A stretch of DNA of 19,683 nucleotides from DATLFA01 sp039934635 (lineage in GTDB: Bacteria > Actinomycetota > Acidimicrobiia > Acidimicrobiales > WLNW01), in contig JBDTLT010000090.1 in NCBI GenBank assembly GCA_039934635.1, positions 1-19,683 of the forward strand, in the 5' to 3' direction. The notes below the pieces were generated by a model that was not told where the DNA came from, searched no databases, and saw only the letters and a program-made list of their open reading frames with translations. Below are positions 1 to 6,892 of this stretch, one piece after another (within the stretch, counting starts at the first letter, position 1; the number at the start of each line of letters is the position of its first letter). The translations under genes were made by a program, and so were the position numbers.

Positions 1-336
1 CCCGAAGACGTCGACGCGCTCGAGGCCGCGCTCTACCAGCTCCTCGAAGACGACGCGTTGCGGGAGCGTTGCCGGGCCAACACGACCGAGATCGCCGCCC
101 GTTACCGGTGGTCGACCGTGCTCGCACCGATCGTCGAGTTCTGTCGCAACCCTGTGCGCGCGCCCGACCTCCTCGGTGTGATCGACCAGCTCGGCGCATC
201 CCCGCGGCGGTCGTGGAAAGACCGCGGCGGGCTGCGCCAAGATGTGCGAATAGTGACCCACTTGTTCAAAGAGGGCGGTGTGGGCCTCGCGGCCAAGAAG
301 GCCGTGGGCCGCGCCCGGCGCCTGTGGACGCGATAG
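1..336 (+). CDS. Glycosyltransferase, C-terminal fragment (5' end outside window)
   Basis: The frame is open from the first base to a TAG stop at 334-336, giving 111 visible residues of a protein that begins upstream. The start PEDVDALEAAL, a leucine-rich helix and ALRERCRANTTEIAARYRW followed by a helix ending near VEFCR are typical of the closing helices of GT4 (GT-B fold) glycosyltransferases, which swing back onto the N-terminal domain. A basic tail of about 60 residues follows (ending KKAVGRARRLWTR), longer than usual and possibly membrane-surface binding. The nucleotide-sugar site lies outside the window, so donor and acceptor cannot be inferred. The next gene begins 13 bases downstream on the same strand, so the two may be cotranscribed. 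The family call is by pattern, not by catalytic residues. Confidence 0.7.
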   Translation, partial: PEDVDALEAALYQLLEDDALRERCRANTTEIAARYRWSTVLAPIVEFCRNPVRAPDLLGVIDQLGASPRRSWKDRGGLRQDVRIVTHLFKEGGVGLAAKKAVGRARRLWTR

Positions 337-337
337 T

Positions 338-343
338 TACACT
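338..343 (+). promoter_or_regulatory. Candidate -10 box (TACACT) for a leaderless transcript
   Basis: TACACT fits the actinobacterial -10 pattern TANNNT and ends 6 bases before the ATG at 350, so transcription could begin at or next to the start codon. No Shine-Dalgarno sequence precedes that ATG. No convincing -35 is visible. The gene may instead simply be read through from the preceding glycosyltransferase. Confidence 0.35.
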
Positions 344-349
344 GATTCG

Positions 350-1867
350 ATGAGTGACATGGCCGTCGTCACGAAGACGCCGGTTCAGGCCGAGCCTGAG
401 ATCCGCGTGCCGACCGAGCGCCGTCGGGTCGACTGGCCACTCGTGGCCGTCGTGGGCGTACTCGTGCTCTACGTCGGCGTCATTTCGTTCATCGCATGGC
501 CCGGCCACATGAACATCGATACCATCGGTCAGATCGAAGAGATGCGAACCGGTCCCATCACCGACTGGCACGCGGGCTTGCTGCTCCACATCTGGCGGCC
601 CTTCTGGCGGCTGGGATACGGCATCGGATGGGCGTTCGCGACGACGTTGCTGGCATTCGTCGTTGGCATCTACAGCATCTTGCGCGTCCGCCTCGCGCGA
701 GTGGCGGCGGTTATCGGCACGCTCTTGATCGTGAGCTTTCCGCCGGTGCTCGGCTTCGCCGTGAACTTCGGGCGCGACCAGTGGACGACGTCGCTCGCGC
801 TGGCGACGTTCGGTGCCCTCGCGTGGGCCATGCGGTCGGTGGGCCGCCGCCGCAACTTCGCGTTCGGCGTCGCGATCGTCATGGGCCTATTGATGTTGAT
901 GGCCCGTCAAAATGCCGTGACGTTCGCCATTCCGTGTATCGGTGCGGCCTTATCCGTGTGTGGCCCGTGGCGGCGGCTCGGTCGTTTCGACATCGACGCC
1001 GAGCGCGGCCGCTCGCTGCTGGCCATCGGCGTTCGGGTCGGGTTGGCCGGTATCACTGCGTTCGTCGCGGTGTTCGGTTTGTTGATCACGCAAAAGGTGG
1101 CAGGGGTCAAGTCGACGCGTCCCGAGCAGGCGACCTACCTGTGGGACCTCGTGGCCATCTCCCATCGGTCGGGCGAGGTGCTGCTCGACGAGACGGTCTT
1201 TCCGTCGCAGGACATTGCCGTGCTCGACAAGTACTTCGACCCGTACAACATCGACACCGTGCTGTTCGTGAAGGACCCGCCCATACGGTTCCCGGTGCCC
1301 CCCGATCATGTCGATGAGCTCCGCTCCGAATGGCTGCACGCGATCCGCAAATATCCCCTCGTCTATGCGCACGAGCGCTGGCAGATGTGGACCCGCCAGA
1401 TCGCGTGGTCCGGCGATGCATGGTGGATCTTCCACCCGTTCATCGACGAGAACCCGTGGGGCACCAAGTTCACGTTCGAGCGGCCCAAGCTCGATCACCG
1501 TTTGCAGCAATACCTGTATATGTTCACCAAGTCCGACCAGCACGGTAACGTGACCCACCGCGTGTGGATCTATCTGCTCGGTGCCGTGGTGGGGTTGGCG
1601 GGGTTGCGGTCCAAGGTGCGGAGCCGTCGCTTCGTCGGGTGGATGTGCGTGGCCGTGCTGCTTTATCAGGCATCCGTCTTGTTCGGAACCATGGGCGTCA
1701 ACTACCGCTACAGCTATCCGTGCGTGGTGTTGGTTCTCTGCGTTGCCGTGATCGGGACGGTCGACGGCGCGGCTTCACTCTGGCGTTGGTGGGGCCGCGA
1801 CCAAGCCACTGAACAACTCGCTGGTGCGGGCCAGGGCACCGGGAGTACCGATGTCGTGGAACCATGA
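350..1867 (+). CDS. Polytopic membrane protein, GT-C / DUF6020-like sugar transferase
   Basis: The product is 505 residues with about ten hydrophobic segments, the first at about residues 29-50. Right after it comes PGHMNIDTIGQ (51-61, D57), then DWHAGLLLHIWR (72-83). This resembles the PG-x-D...Q and D-W-H-P-P...W-R pattern of DUF6020/GT-C-like proteins, where an acidic residue in the first extracytoplasmic loop is thought to be catalytic. A later GRDQW (141-145) sits where relatives often have K-D. GT-C enzymes use polyprenyl-phosphate sugars, so a role in glycan assembly outside the membrane is likely but unproven. I chose the ATG at 350: upstream in-frame codons overlap the previous gene and read as arginine-rich non-coding sequence. 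ATG at 359 is an alternative. The last 30 codons are antisense to the end of the convergent nucleotidyltransferase gene. Confidence 0.75.
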   Translation: MSDMAVVTKTPVQAEPEIRVPTERRRVDWPLVAVVGVLVLYVGVISFIAWPGHMNIDTIGQIEEMRTGPITDWHAGLLLHIWRPFWRLGYGIGWAFATTLLAFVVGIYSILRVRLARVAAVIGTLLIVSFPPVLGFAVNFGRDQWTTSLALATFGALAWAMRSVGRRRNFAFGVAIVMGLLMLMARQNAVTFAIPCIGAALSVCGPWRRLGRFDIDAERGRSLLAIGVRVGLAGITAFVAVFGLLITQKVAGVKSTRPEQATYLWDLVAISHRSGEVLLDETVFPSQDIAVLDKYFDPYNIDTVLFVKDPPIRFPVPPDHVDELRSEWLHAIRKYPLVYAHERWQMWTRQIAWSGDAWWIFHPFIDENPWGTKFTFERPKLDHRLQQYLYMFTKSDQHGNVTHRVWIYLLGAVVGLAGLRSKVRSRRFVGWMCVAVLLYQASVLFGTMGVNYRYSYPCVVLVLCVAVIGTVDGAASLWRWWGRDQATEQLAGAGQGTGSTDVVEP

Positions 1868-2500
1868 CGACACGATGGCCGCGGCCATCTGACTGCGTGC
1901 GACCTGCGCGGAGATGACCTCCGCGAGATCGAAGGCCATCCCAGCATCGAACTCTGCGAAGGCTTGTTTCGCGAACAGCAGCAGGCCGTAGTCGATGTAC
2001 TCGTGCGTACCCGGTGGGTCGTGCTTGGAGTACGCGGTGACGAGCCCATCGGCGATGCTGGTGTTGCTGCGCTGCTCTTCGTCGCGATTGTGAAGAACCG
2101 TCATGAGGGATTGGCGTCCGCTGTTACGCCACGCCTGTTCGATCTCTTCCATCGGCGCGTCGAGGATGGTGTCGCCGTAAGTGACCCAGAACGCATCGGG
2201 GAGCACATCGAGCGCATTGCGAACGGCGCCGCCCGTACCGAGGAGGCGATTGCCGTCGAAGACGCAGTGTGCTTGGAGGCGCGTGGGTGGCTGACGCTCC
2301 AGATACGCGGCGATCGCCGATGCCCGATGACCGATCAGCAGGAACACCTCGGTGACCCCGTGGCCGATCAGTTCGTCGAATTTGCGCTCGAGAAACGGGC
2401 GTCCCGCAACATCGAGCAACGCTTTGGGAAGTGCGTCACCGGTCAACTCGGCCACGCGCGTACCGAGACCCCCGGCGAGCACGACGACAGGTGCGGTCAT
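1775..2500 (-). CDS. hddC: Sugar-1-phosphate nucleotidyltransferase, probable D-glycero-alpha-D-manno-heptose 1-phosphate guanylyltransferase
   Basis: The 241-residue protein is a nucleotidyltransferase of the Rossmann-like GT-A fold. It shows the nucleotide-binding LAGGLGTR (8-15), PKALLDVAGRPFL (25-37, signature lysine K26), LLGTGGAVRNA (86-96) and a metal-binding YGD (108-110). Its length matches HddC, and the end carries the expected W-F-H-D-I-G-T-P segment. HddC joins GTP and D-glycero-alpha-D-manno-heptose 1-phosphate to form GDP-heptose. The family call is firm. The substrate is inferred from the GHMP kinase gene one base upstream and the SIS gene in the same operon, so other hexose-1-phosphates cannot be excluded. 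The ATG is separated by one base from the stop of the kinase gene. The last 30 codons overlap the convergent membrane protein gene. Confidence 0.8.
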   Translation of the reverse strand: MTAPVVVLAGGLGTRVAELTGDALPKALLDVAGRPFLERKFDELIGHGVTEVFLLIGHRASAIAAYLERQPPTRLQAHCVFDGNRLLGTGGAVRNALDVLPDAFWVTYGDTILDAPMEEIEQAWRNSGRQSLMTVLHNRDEEQRSNTSIADGLVTAYSKHDPPGTHEYIDYGLLLFAKQAFAEFDAGMAFDLAEVISAQVARSQMAAAIVSSWFHDIGTPGALARTSELFSGLVAAPPTPE

Positions 2501-2501
2501 C

Positions 2502-3482
2502 TCACTGCACGATCACGGCCGAGCCGAGATAGTCGATGCCGAAGTTGACCTCGGCCAATCCAGCCTCGGCCATTGCCGCTCGCAGGTCGGCCTTCTGTTC
2601 GGCGTAGAAGAGCAGGAATCCGCCGCCTCCGGCACCCACGAGTTTGCCGCCGGCGGCTCCGGCGGCCAGGCCGGAGTCGATCCAGCCGTCGACCTGTTCG
2701 TGGATCGGTGAGCGCGCGCGTTCGAACTTCAATTTCCATTGGTCGGTCAACAATGTGCCGAACGTGTCGAGGTCGCCGGCCTCGAGTGCGGCAAGTGTGC
2801 GCCGGCCGCAGTCGCGGACGGCATCGAGGTTGGCGTTCATCACCGACCCGGGCACCGCGGTTCCGGCGTCGAGTGCGCGTAACTCTTCGGATGCCGAGCG
2901 CCGCAGACCCGTGTAGAACAGCAGCAAGTTCTCGTCGATCCGTTGCCGCGTCAAACCAGGCAGTTGCACCGAGTGCGCATCGACTGTGTCGTCCGCGTTG
3001 AACTCGAATGCGGTCAGACCGCCGACCGCCGCGATGTACTGGTCTTGCTTGCCGCAGGGTTCGTTGAGGCGATCGATCTCGAGGTGGCACGCGATCTCGG
3101 CGACCCGCGCGTTCGGAACGTACTGCCGCTGGTATGCGAACAGTGCGCGCAACAAACCGACCGCGAATGTTCCGGATGATCCGAGCCCGGTGCCGGCAGG
3201 TACGTCGGCCATCGACGTGACCTCGACGGCGCGGTCTACGCCCGTGTAGTGCAACGCTTCGCGGATGAGCGGATGCTCGACATCGGCCACCTGCGATTGC
3301 CGCTCGATCTTCGAGTACTTGAGCAAGATCGTGGGTTCGAAGTTCTCGTGTATGGCGACGTAGATGTACTTGGTGATCGCGGCAGCGACGAGGAAGCCCC
3401 CGCCGTTGGCGCGGTAGTAGCCGGGGAGGTCGGTGCCGCCGCCACCGAGCGAGATGCGCAAAGGAGTTCGGGTGATGATCAT
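2502..3482 (-). CDS. hddA: GHMP-family kinase, probable D-glycero-alpha-D-manno-heptose 7-phosphate 1-kinase
   Basis: The 326-residue protein has the three GHMP kinase motifs. N-terminal RTPLRISLGGGGTDLPGYY (5-23) binds substrate, PAGTGLGSSG (95-104) is the ATP phosphate loop, and GGKLVGAGGGGF (278-289) is motif 3. GKQDQY (144-149) carries the probable catalytic aspartate D147. The start GGGGTDLPG together with GKQDQY is typical of heptose/fucose kinases such as HddA rather than of galactokinases or mevalonate kinases. HddA phosphorylates C1 of heptose 7-phosphate in the alpha configuration, which points to the GDP-heptose rather than the ADP-heptose route. The ATG at 3482 overlaps the TGA of the oxidoreductase gene as ATGA, fixing the start and suggesting translational coupling. 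Length agrees with known HddA proteins (about 340). Confidence 0.85.
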   Translation of the reverse strand: MIITRTPLRISLGGGGTDLPGYYRANGGGFLVAAAITKYIYVAIHENFEPTILLKYSKIERQSQVADVEHPLIREALHYTGVDRAVEVTSMADVPAGTGLGSSGTFAVGLLRALFAYQRQYVPNARVAEIACHLEIDRLNEPCGKQDQYIAAVGGLTAFEFNADDTVDAHSVQLPGLTRQRIDENLLLFYTGLRRSASEELRALDAGTAVPGSVMNANLDAVRDCGRRTLAALEAGDLDTFGTLLTDQWKLKFERARSPIHEQVDGWIDSGLAAGAAGGKLVGAGGGGFLLFYAEQKADLRAAMAEAGLAEVNFGIDYLGSAVIVQ

Positions 3483-4474
3483 CGCTTGTACACCTCGTCG
3501 ATCAGGGCGAGCGTGTGCATGCATTCTTCCAGAGTCGTGCCCAGTGCCGGTTGCCCGTCGAGCAACTGGTCGAGGTCGGCGAGCTCCGCCGCCCACGAGT
3601 CGTCGCCGGGCGGCGACTCGAAGGTCGTCGTGTCGGGCGGCCCCATCTCGGGTTTCATCTCGTAGAGCGTGAGGCGCTCGGGCCCGTAACTGCCGCCGAG
3701 CCCAGAGATCTCGATCTTGGCGGTGCGACAGGTGATCTCGAACGAGAACAGGTTCTTCCATTCGGTCCACGACGCATGGATCCATCCGTCGCCCCCGCCG
3801 GCCAGACCGAGGTGCACGAAGGCGTTGTCCTCGACCGGCATCTTCCAGAACAAGGTGCTGACTGCGCCGTAACGCAGGGTCGGTGCGCCCGAGAAGAATG
3901 CGGTGAGATCGATGAGGTGTACGCCTTGATCGAGCAATTCGCCGCCCCCGGCGCGTTGCGCGTCGGCGCGCCATTCGTTCTCGTAGCCGATGCGCCCACC
4001 ATGGCCGTAGCGAGCGCGCACGAGCAGCACCTCGCCGTAGCGCTGACCCTCGATGAGCTCGCGTGCGCGCAGCATCGCCGGGTGGAAGCGGTGGTTGAAT
4101 CCGACACGGACGGCGACGCCGTTGCGCGCCGCGCCCGCCGCAACCGCTTCGAGCTCGGCTCTCTTGCGGGCACCCGGTTTCTCGATGAGCACGTTGCAGC
4201 CGCGCTCGACCGCAAGTTGCGCGATCTCGGCCAACGAATCATGGGTCGTGGCGACGATCACCAGGCTGTCGTGTCCACCGCGCTCGATTGCTTCGATGGG
4301 CGAGCGCGCCGCCGTGACATCGCGGCTCGACCCTGCGAGCGCGCTCGCGCGGTCGGGGTCGACATCGAATACCGACGTCAGCCGCATGTGCGCCGGCAAT
4401 GCGCCAGCGCGCTTGACCCCGATGAGGCCGCAGCCGATGATGGTGACCGAACGCGGAGTGCGGGGCGCGCTCAT
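3479..4474 (-). CDS. Gfo/Idh/MocA-family NAD(P)-dependent oxidoreductase
   Basis: The product is 331 residues. An N-terminal Rossmann fold has GCGLIG (14-19), an acidic residue after beta-2 near FDVDP (36-40) and the family-typical EKP (98-100). The C-terminal substrate domain has NHRFHP (127-132) and a D-x3-H pair (D182, H186) inside GELLDQGVHLIDL, matching the catalytic region of the family. Such enzymes oxidise or reduce sugar carbons, often C3 or C2 of nucleotide sugars, cyclitols or sugar acids. Sitting between the epimerase and heptose kinase genes, it probably acts on the same sugar or on a second sugar of the same glycan; the exact reaction cannot be read from the sequence. It overlaps both neighbours by ATGA. 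The ATG at 4474 is preferred because upstream codons lie inside the epimerase gene. Confidence 0.82.
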   Translation of the reverse strand: MSAPRTPRSVTIIGCGLIGVKRAGALPAHMRLTSVFDVDPDRASALAGSSRDVTAARSPIEAIERGGHDSLVIVATTHDSLAEIAQLAVERGCNVLIEKPGARKRAELEAVAAGAARNGVAVRVGFNHRFHPAMLRARELIEGQRYGEVLLVRARYGHGGRIGYENEWRADAQRAGGGELLDQGVHLIDLTAFFSGAPTLRYGAVSTLFWKMPVEDNAFVHLGLAGGGDGWIHASWTEWKNLFSFEITCRTAKIEISGLGGSYGPERLTLYEMKPEMGPPDTTTFESPPGDDSWAAELADLDQLLDGQPALGTTLEECMHTLALIDEVYKR

Positions 4475-5427
4475 CGGGGATCGACGATGTCGAGAATCCA
4501 CGGGTTGCCGGCGACGTAATCGACGGTGCGTTCGACGGCCTCGCGAATGGTGAACTTGGGTTGCCACCCGGTCGCCGTGATCTTTTTGGTGTCGAGCCAG
4601 ATGAACGGATTGTCACCGACCCAACCGCGATCGCCGCCGGTGTAGTCGATCGTGGGTGACAGTCCCAAGCGATCGCAGATCCAGCCGGCCGATTGCTTGA
4701 CGGTGCAGTAGTCGGCGCACCCTAGGTTGTAGACCTCGAAACGCTCTTGGACTGCGATCTGCTGCGTGATCGCGGCGACACAGTCGGTGACGTCGAGATA
4801 GCTCTTGCGCTGCGCACCGTCGCCCAGGATCTCGAGGCGCGCCGGGTCGGTGCGTAGTTTGCGTACGAAGTCGATGACATGGCCGTGGGTGTAGCGCGGT
4901 CCCATGATGGATACGAAGCGAAAGATGGTGACGTCGAGCTCGCCGGCTTCGGCGTAAGCGCCGAGATATCCCTCGGCGGCAGCTTTGGACGCGCCGTACA
5001 ACGACGTCTGTATAGGGAACGGGCATGTCTCGGGCGTAGGAATCATCTGCGCTTCGCCATAGACCGAACCAGTGGACGAGAACAGCAGCCGGCGCACACC
5101 AGTAGATCGCATTGCTTCGCACACGTTGAGCGTGACGACGAGATTCTGTTCCAGATCACGTCGGGGATGATTCCACCCCCATCGCACGTCGGCGTTCGCG
5201 GCAAGATGCACGACGGCGTCGTTGCCGGCGATTGCCTTCGCGAGTGAGTCGCTCTCGCTGTACAAGTCGAGCGTGACCACGCGACCCGCAAAACCGTGCT
5301 CATCGAGGAACTGTTGTCGGCCGGTCGAAAAGTTGTCGATGACGGTGACATCGACACCATTGCTCTCGAGCGTGTTGGCGAGATTTGATCCGATGAAACC
5401 TGCGCCGCCGGTGATGGCGACCTTCAC
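4471..5427 (-). CDS. NAD-dependent sugar epimerase/dehydratase (extended SDR)
   Basis: The 318-residue protein is an extended SDR. Motifs are the NAD-binding GGAGFIG (7-13), an acidic residue after beta-2 (VIDNFSTG, 29-36), SSTGSVYGE (117-125) and the catalytic Y144-x3-K148 in SLYGASK. The FSTG/SVYGE/LYGASK combination is commonest in UDP-glucose 4-epimerase-like enzymes. In this operon it could instead act on GDP-heptose or another nucleotide sugar, by C4 or C3/C5 epimerisation. I see no reliable residue that separates epimerase from dehydratase. The chosen start is GTG at 5427, just before the first beta-strand (VKVAITGG); its GTGA overlaps the stop of the SIS gene, in the style of the rest of the operon. 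The next gene overlaps at 4471-4474. Confidence 0.82.
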   Translation of the reverse strand: MKVAITGGAGFIGSNLANTLESNGVDVTVIDNFSTGRQQFLDEHGFAGRVVTLDLYSESDSLAKAIAGNDAVVHLAANADVRWGWNHPRRDLEQNLVVTLNVCEAMRSTGVRRLLFSSTGSVYGEAQMIPTPETCPFPIQTSLYGASKAAAEGYLGAYAEAGELDVTIFRFVSIMGPRYTHGHVIDFVRKLRTDPARLEILGDGAQRKSYLDVTDCVAAITQQIAVQERFEVYNLGCADYCTVKQSAGWICDRLGLSPTIDYTGGDRGWVGDNPFIWLDTKKITATGWQPKFTIREAVERTVDYVAGNPWILDIVDPR

Positions 5428-6062
5428 TGTGGCGCCGGACTTTGCAGAACCGATTCCCATTTCGGGGTCGACGCACATACTCGCGGATGAGTCACCAGCA
5501 GATGCCAGAGCACGGCCTGCAGGCCCTCGGCTTGCGCGGTGATGTTCGATGCTTCGCCGACCGGAACCACGATCGACGCGGTTGCAACCCGCCGCAGCAT
5601 GCCACCGTCGCGCCCGGCGATGCCGACGATCGATCCGCCGACCTGTGCCGTGAGTTTCATGGCGTTGACGAGGTTGACGCTGATGCGCCGCTCTTCGTCA
5701 CCGCCGCCAACCGAGAACACGAAGAGGGTGTCGCCCGCTCGCACCGAGGACGCCTGCAGCCACGCGGCATAGGCATCGTCCCAACCGTCGTCGTTGATGC
5801 GGGCCGTAAGCTCGCTGACGTTGTCGGTGACGCAGTAGGCCTCGAAGCCGCCGAGTTTGCGAAAGTCACACGTGGCGTGGCTCGCGTGACCTGCACCACC
5901 GCCGGATCCGCAAAAGAAGAGCCTGCCGCCGCGGGCCTTGGTTGCCACGAGCTCGTCGACGACCGCATCGATGTCGGCCGGGTCGATCCGGCCGAGGAGA
6001 TTTTGTGTTTCGGATACGAACCGTCGTGTGAAGTCAGTGTGCCGTGTGGTGGTGTCCGACAT
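5424..6062 (-). CDS. gmhA: SIS-domain sugar-phosphate isomerase, GmhA-like (sedoheptulose 7-phosphate isomerase)
   Basis: The 212-residue protein is a single SIS domain. It has the phosphosugar-binding CGSGGGAGHASHATCDFRK (51-69) and a second serine loop, VFSVGGG (115-121). GmhA converts sedoheptulose 7-phosphate to D-glycero-D-manno-heptose 7-phosphate, the first step of heptose synthesis, and linkage to hddA, hddC and gmhB supports that role. It is not a textbook GmhA. By eye, the E. coli metal ligands H61/E65/Q172/H180 line up with H62/D66/E179/H187, so two ligands are changed conservatively. It may belong to a distinct SIS subgroup of sugar clusters, so the symbol rests mainly on context. 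As first gene of the operon it has GGAG five bases before its ATG. Confidence 0.72.
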   Translation of the reverse strand: MSDTTTRHTDFTRRFVSETQNLLGRIDPADIDAVVDELVATKARGGRLFFCGSGGGAGHASHATCDFRKLGGFEAYCVTDNVSELTARINDDGWDDAYAAWLQASSVRAGDTLFVFSVGGGDEERRISVNLVNAMKLTAQVGGSIVGIAGRDGGMLRRVATASIVVPVGEASNITAQAEGLQAVLWHLLVTHPRVCASTPKWESVLQSPAPQ

Positions 6063-6067
6063 TTGTG

Positions 6068-6071
6068 CTCC
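6068..6071 (-). promoter_or_regulatory. Shine-Dalgarno site of the SIS isomerase gene
   Basis: On the minus strand GGAG lies 5 bases upstream of the ATG at 6062. It is one of few clear ribosome-binding sites in the window and supports this start and its place as first gene of the operon. Confidence 0.65.
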
Positions 6072-6144
6072 GGTTTTCGGGTGTATTCGCTCGACGACGG
6101 CAGGCGCCGGGCCGTGACATCCGCACAGATTAGCGACGGCCGAC

Positions 6145-6150
6145 TACGCT
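6145..6150 (+). promoter_or_regulatory. Candidate -10 box (TACGCT) for leaderless transaldolase mRNA
   Basis: TACGCT matches TANNNT and is followed by exactly 7 bases before the ATG at 6158. That spacing puts the transcription start at the initiation codon. No -35 is evident at 16-19 bases. Confidence 0.4.
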
Positions 6151-6157
6151 TCGACCC

Positions 6158-6892
6158 ATGAACGAGCCGACTTCAGCGCCTGATCCGGCGTCTCTGAAGA
6201 TCAAGATCTTTGCCGACGGCGCCGAGGTCGATGCAATACGGGCTGCGGCTCGTCTCCCTCATATCGCGGGGTTCACCACCAATCCCACCCTGATGCGCAA
6301 AGCGGGCGTCGACAACTACGAGCAGTTCGGCCGCGAGGTCATCTCTGTTGTCGCCAACAAGCCGGTGAGCTTCGAGGTCTTCTCCGACGACTTCGACGAG
6401 ATGGCGCAACAGGCCAAAAAGCTCGCGTCGTGGGGCGACAACGTCTACGTCAAGATCCCGGTGACCAACACATTGGGTGTGCCGAGCACCGAGCTCGTGC
6501 GTGAGCTGACGAACGAAGGCATCCGCGTCAACGTCACGGCGGTGTTCACCCTCGATCAAGTACGCACCGTCACCAAAGTGCTCGAGGGCACACGCGGTGC
6601 CTACGTGTCCATCTTCGCCGGCCGCATCGCCGACACGGGCCGCGATCCGTTGCCGCTCATGATTCGCGCACTCGAGACCATCCAGGTGTTTCCTGCCATC
6701 GAGCTGATATGGGCCAGCCCCCGCGAGCTGCTCAACATCGCGCAGGCCGACGAGATCGGGTGCGATGTCATCACCGTCACCAGTGATCTACTGGCCAAGC
6801 TCCATCTGTTCGGCAAAGACCTCGACGAGTTCTCGCTCGAGACGGTGCAGATGTTCCGTCGCGACGCGACCACCGTCGGCTATTCGCTGTGA
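6158..6892 (+). CDS. Transaldolase / fructose-6-phosphate aldolase family protein
   Basis: The 244-residue protein belongs to the small transaldolase/FSA family of TIM-barrel class I aldolases. Visible are IFADGA (17-22, conserved aspartate D20), FTTNPTLM (39-46), the Schiff-base lysine K99 in VYVKIP, and GAYVSIFAGRIADTG in the later phosphate-binding region. F130 (NVTAVFT) appears to align with Tyr131 of E. coli FSA. Phe is the transaldolase-type residue there, since TalB F178Y gains aldolase activity. Transaldolase interconverts sedoheptulose 7-phosphate plus glyceraldehyde 3-phosphate with erythrose 4-phosphate plus fructose 6-phosphate. Next to a SIS isomerase that uses sedoheptulose 7-phosphate, it probably feeds heptose synthesis. 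It is the first gene of its operon and overlaps the next gene by GTGA. A role in central metabolism or on an unusual ketose phosphate remains possible. Confidence 0.85.
   Translation: MNEPTSAPDPASLKIKIFADGAEVDAIRAAARLPHIAGFTTNPTLMRKAGVDNYEQFGREVISVVANKPVSFEVFSDDFDEMAQQAKKLASWGDNVYVKIPVTNTLGVPSTELVRELTNEGIRVNVTAVFTLDQVRTVTKVLEGTRGAYVSIFAGRIADTGRDPLPLMIRALETIQVFPAIELIWASPRELLNIAQADEIGCDVITVTSDLLAKLHLFGKDLDEFSLETVQMFRRDATTVGYSL

Larger units (their letters stand above)
6063..6157. promoter_or_regulatory. Divergent promoter region between heptose operon and transaldolase operon
   Basis: These 95 non-coding bases separate two head-to-head operons. Toward the minus strand, TAATCT (+ strand 6127-6132) is a candidate -10, with only a weak GTCGAA 17 bases upstream. 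Toward the plus strand, TACGCT at 6145-6150 lies 7 bases before the transaldolase ATG, which lacks a Shine-Dalgarno, so a leaderless transcript is likely. No clear operator repeat is visible. Confidence 0.45.

Noticed and set aside
3515..4519. 334-codon open frame on the + strand opposite the Gfo/Idh/MocA gene
   Set aside because: It is antisense to a gene with clear family motifs, has no recognisable motif and comes from the GC-rich codon pattern.
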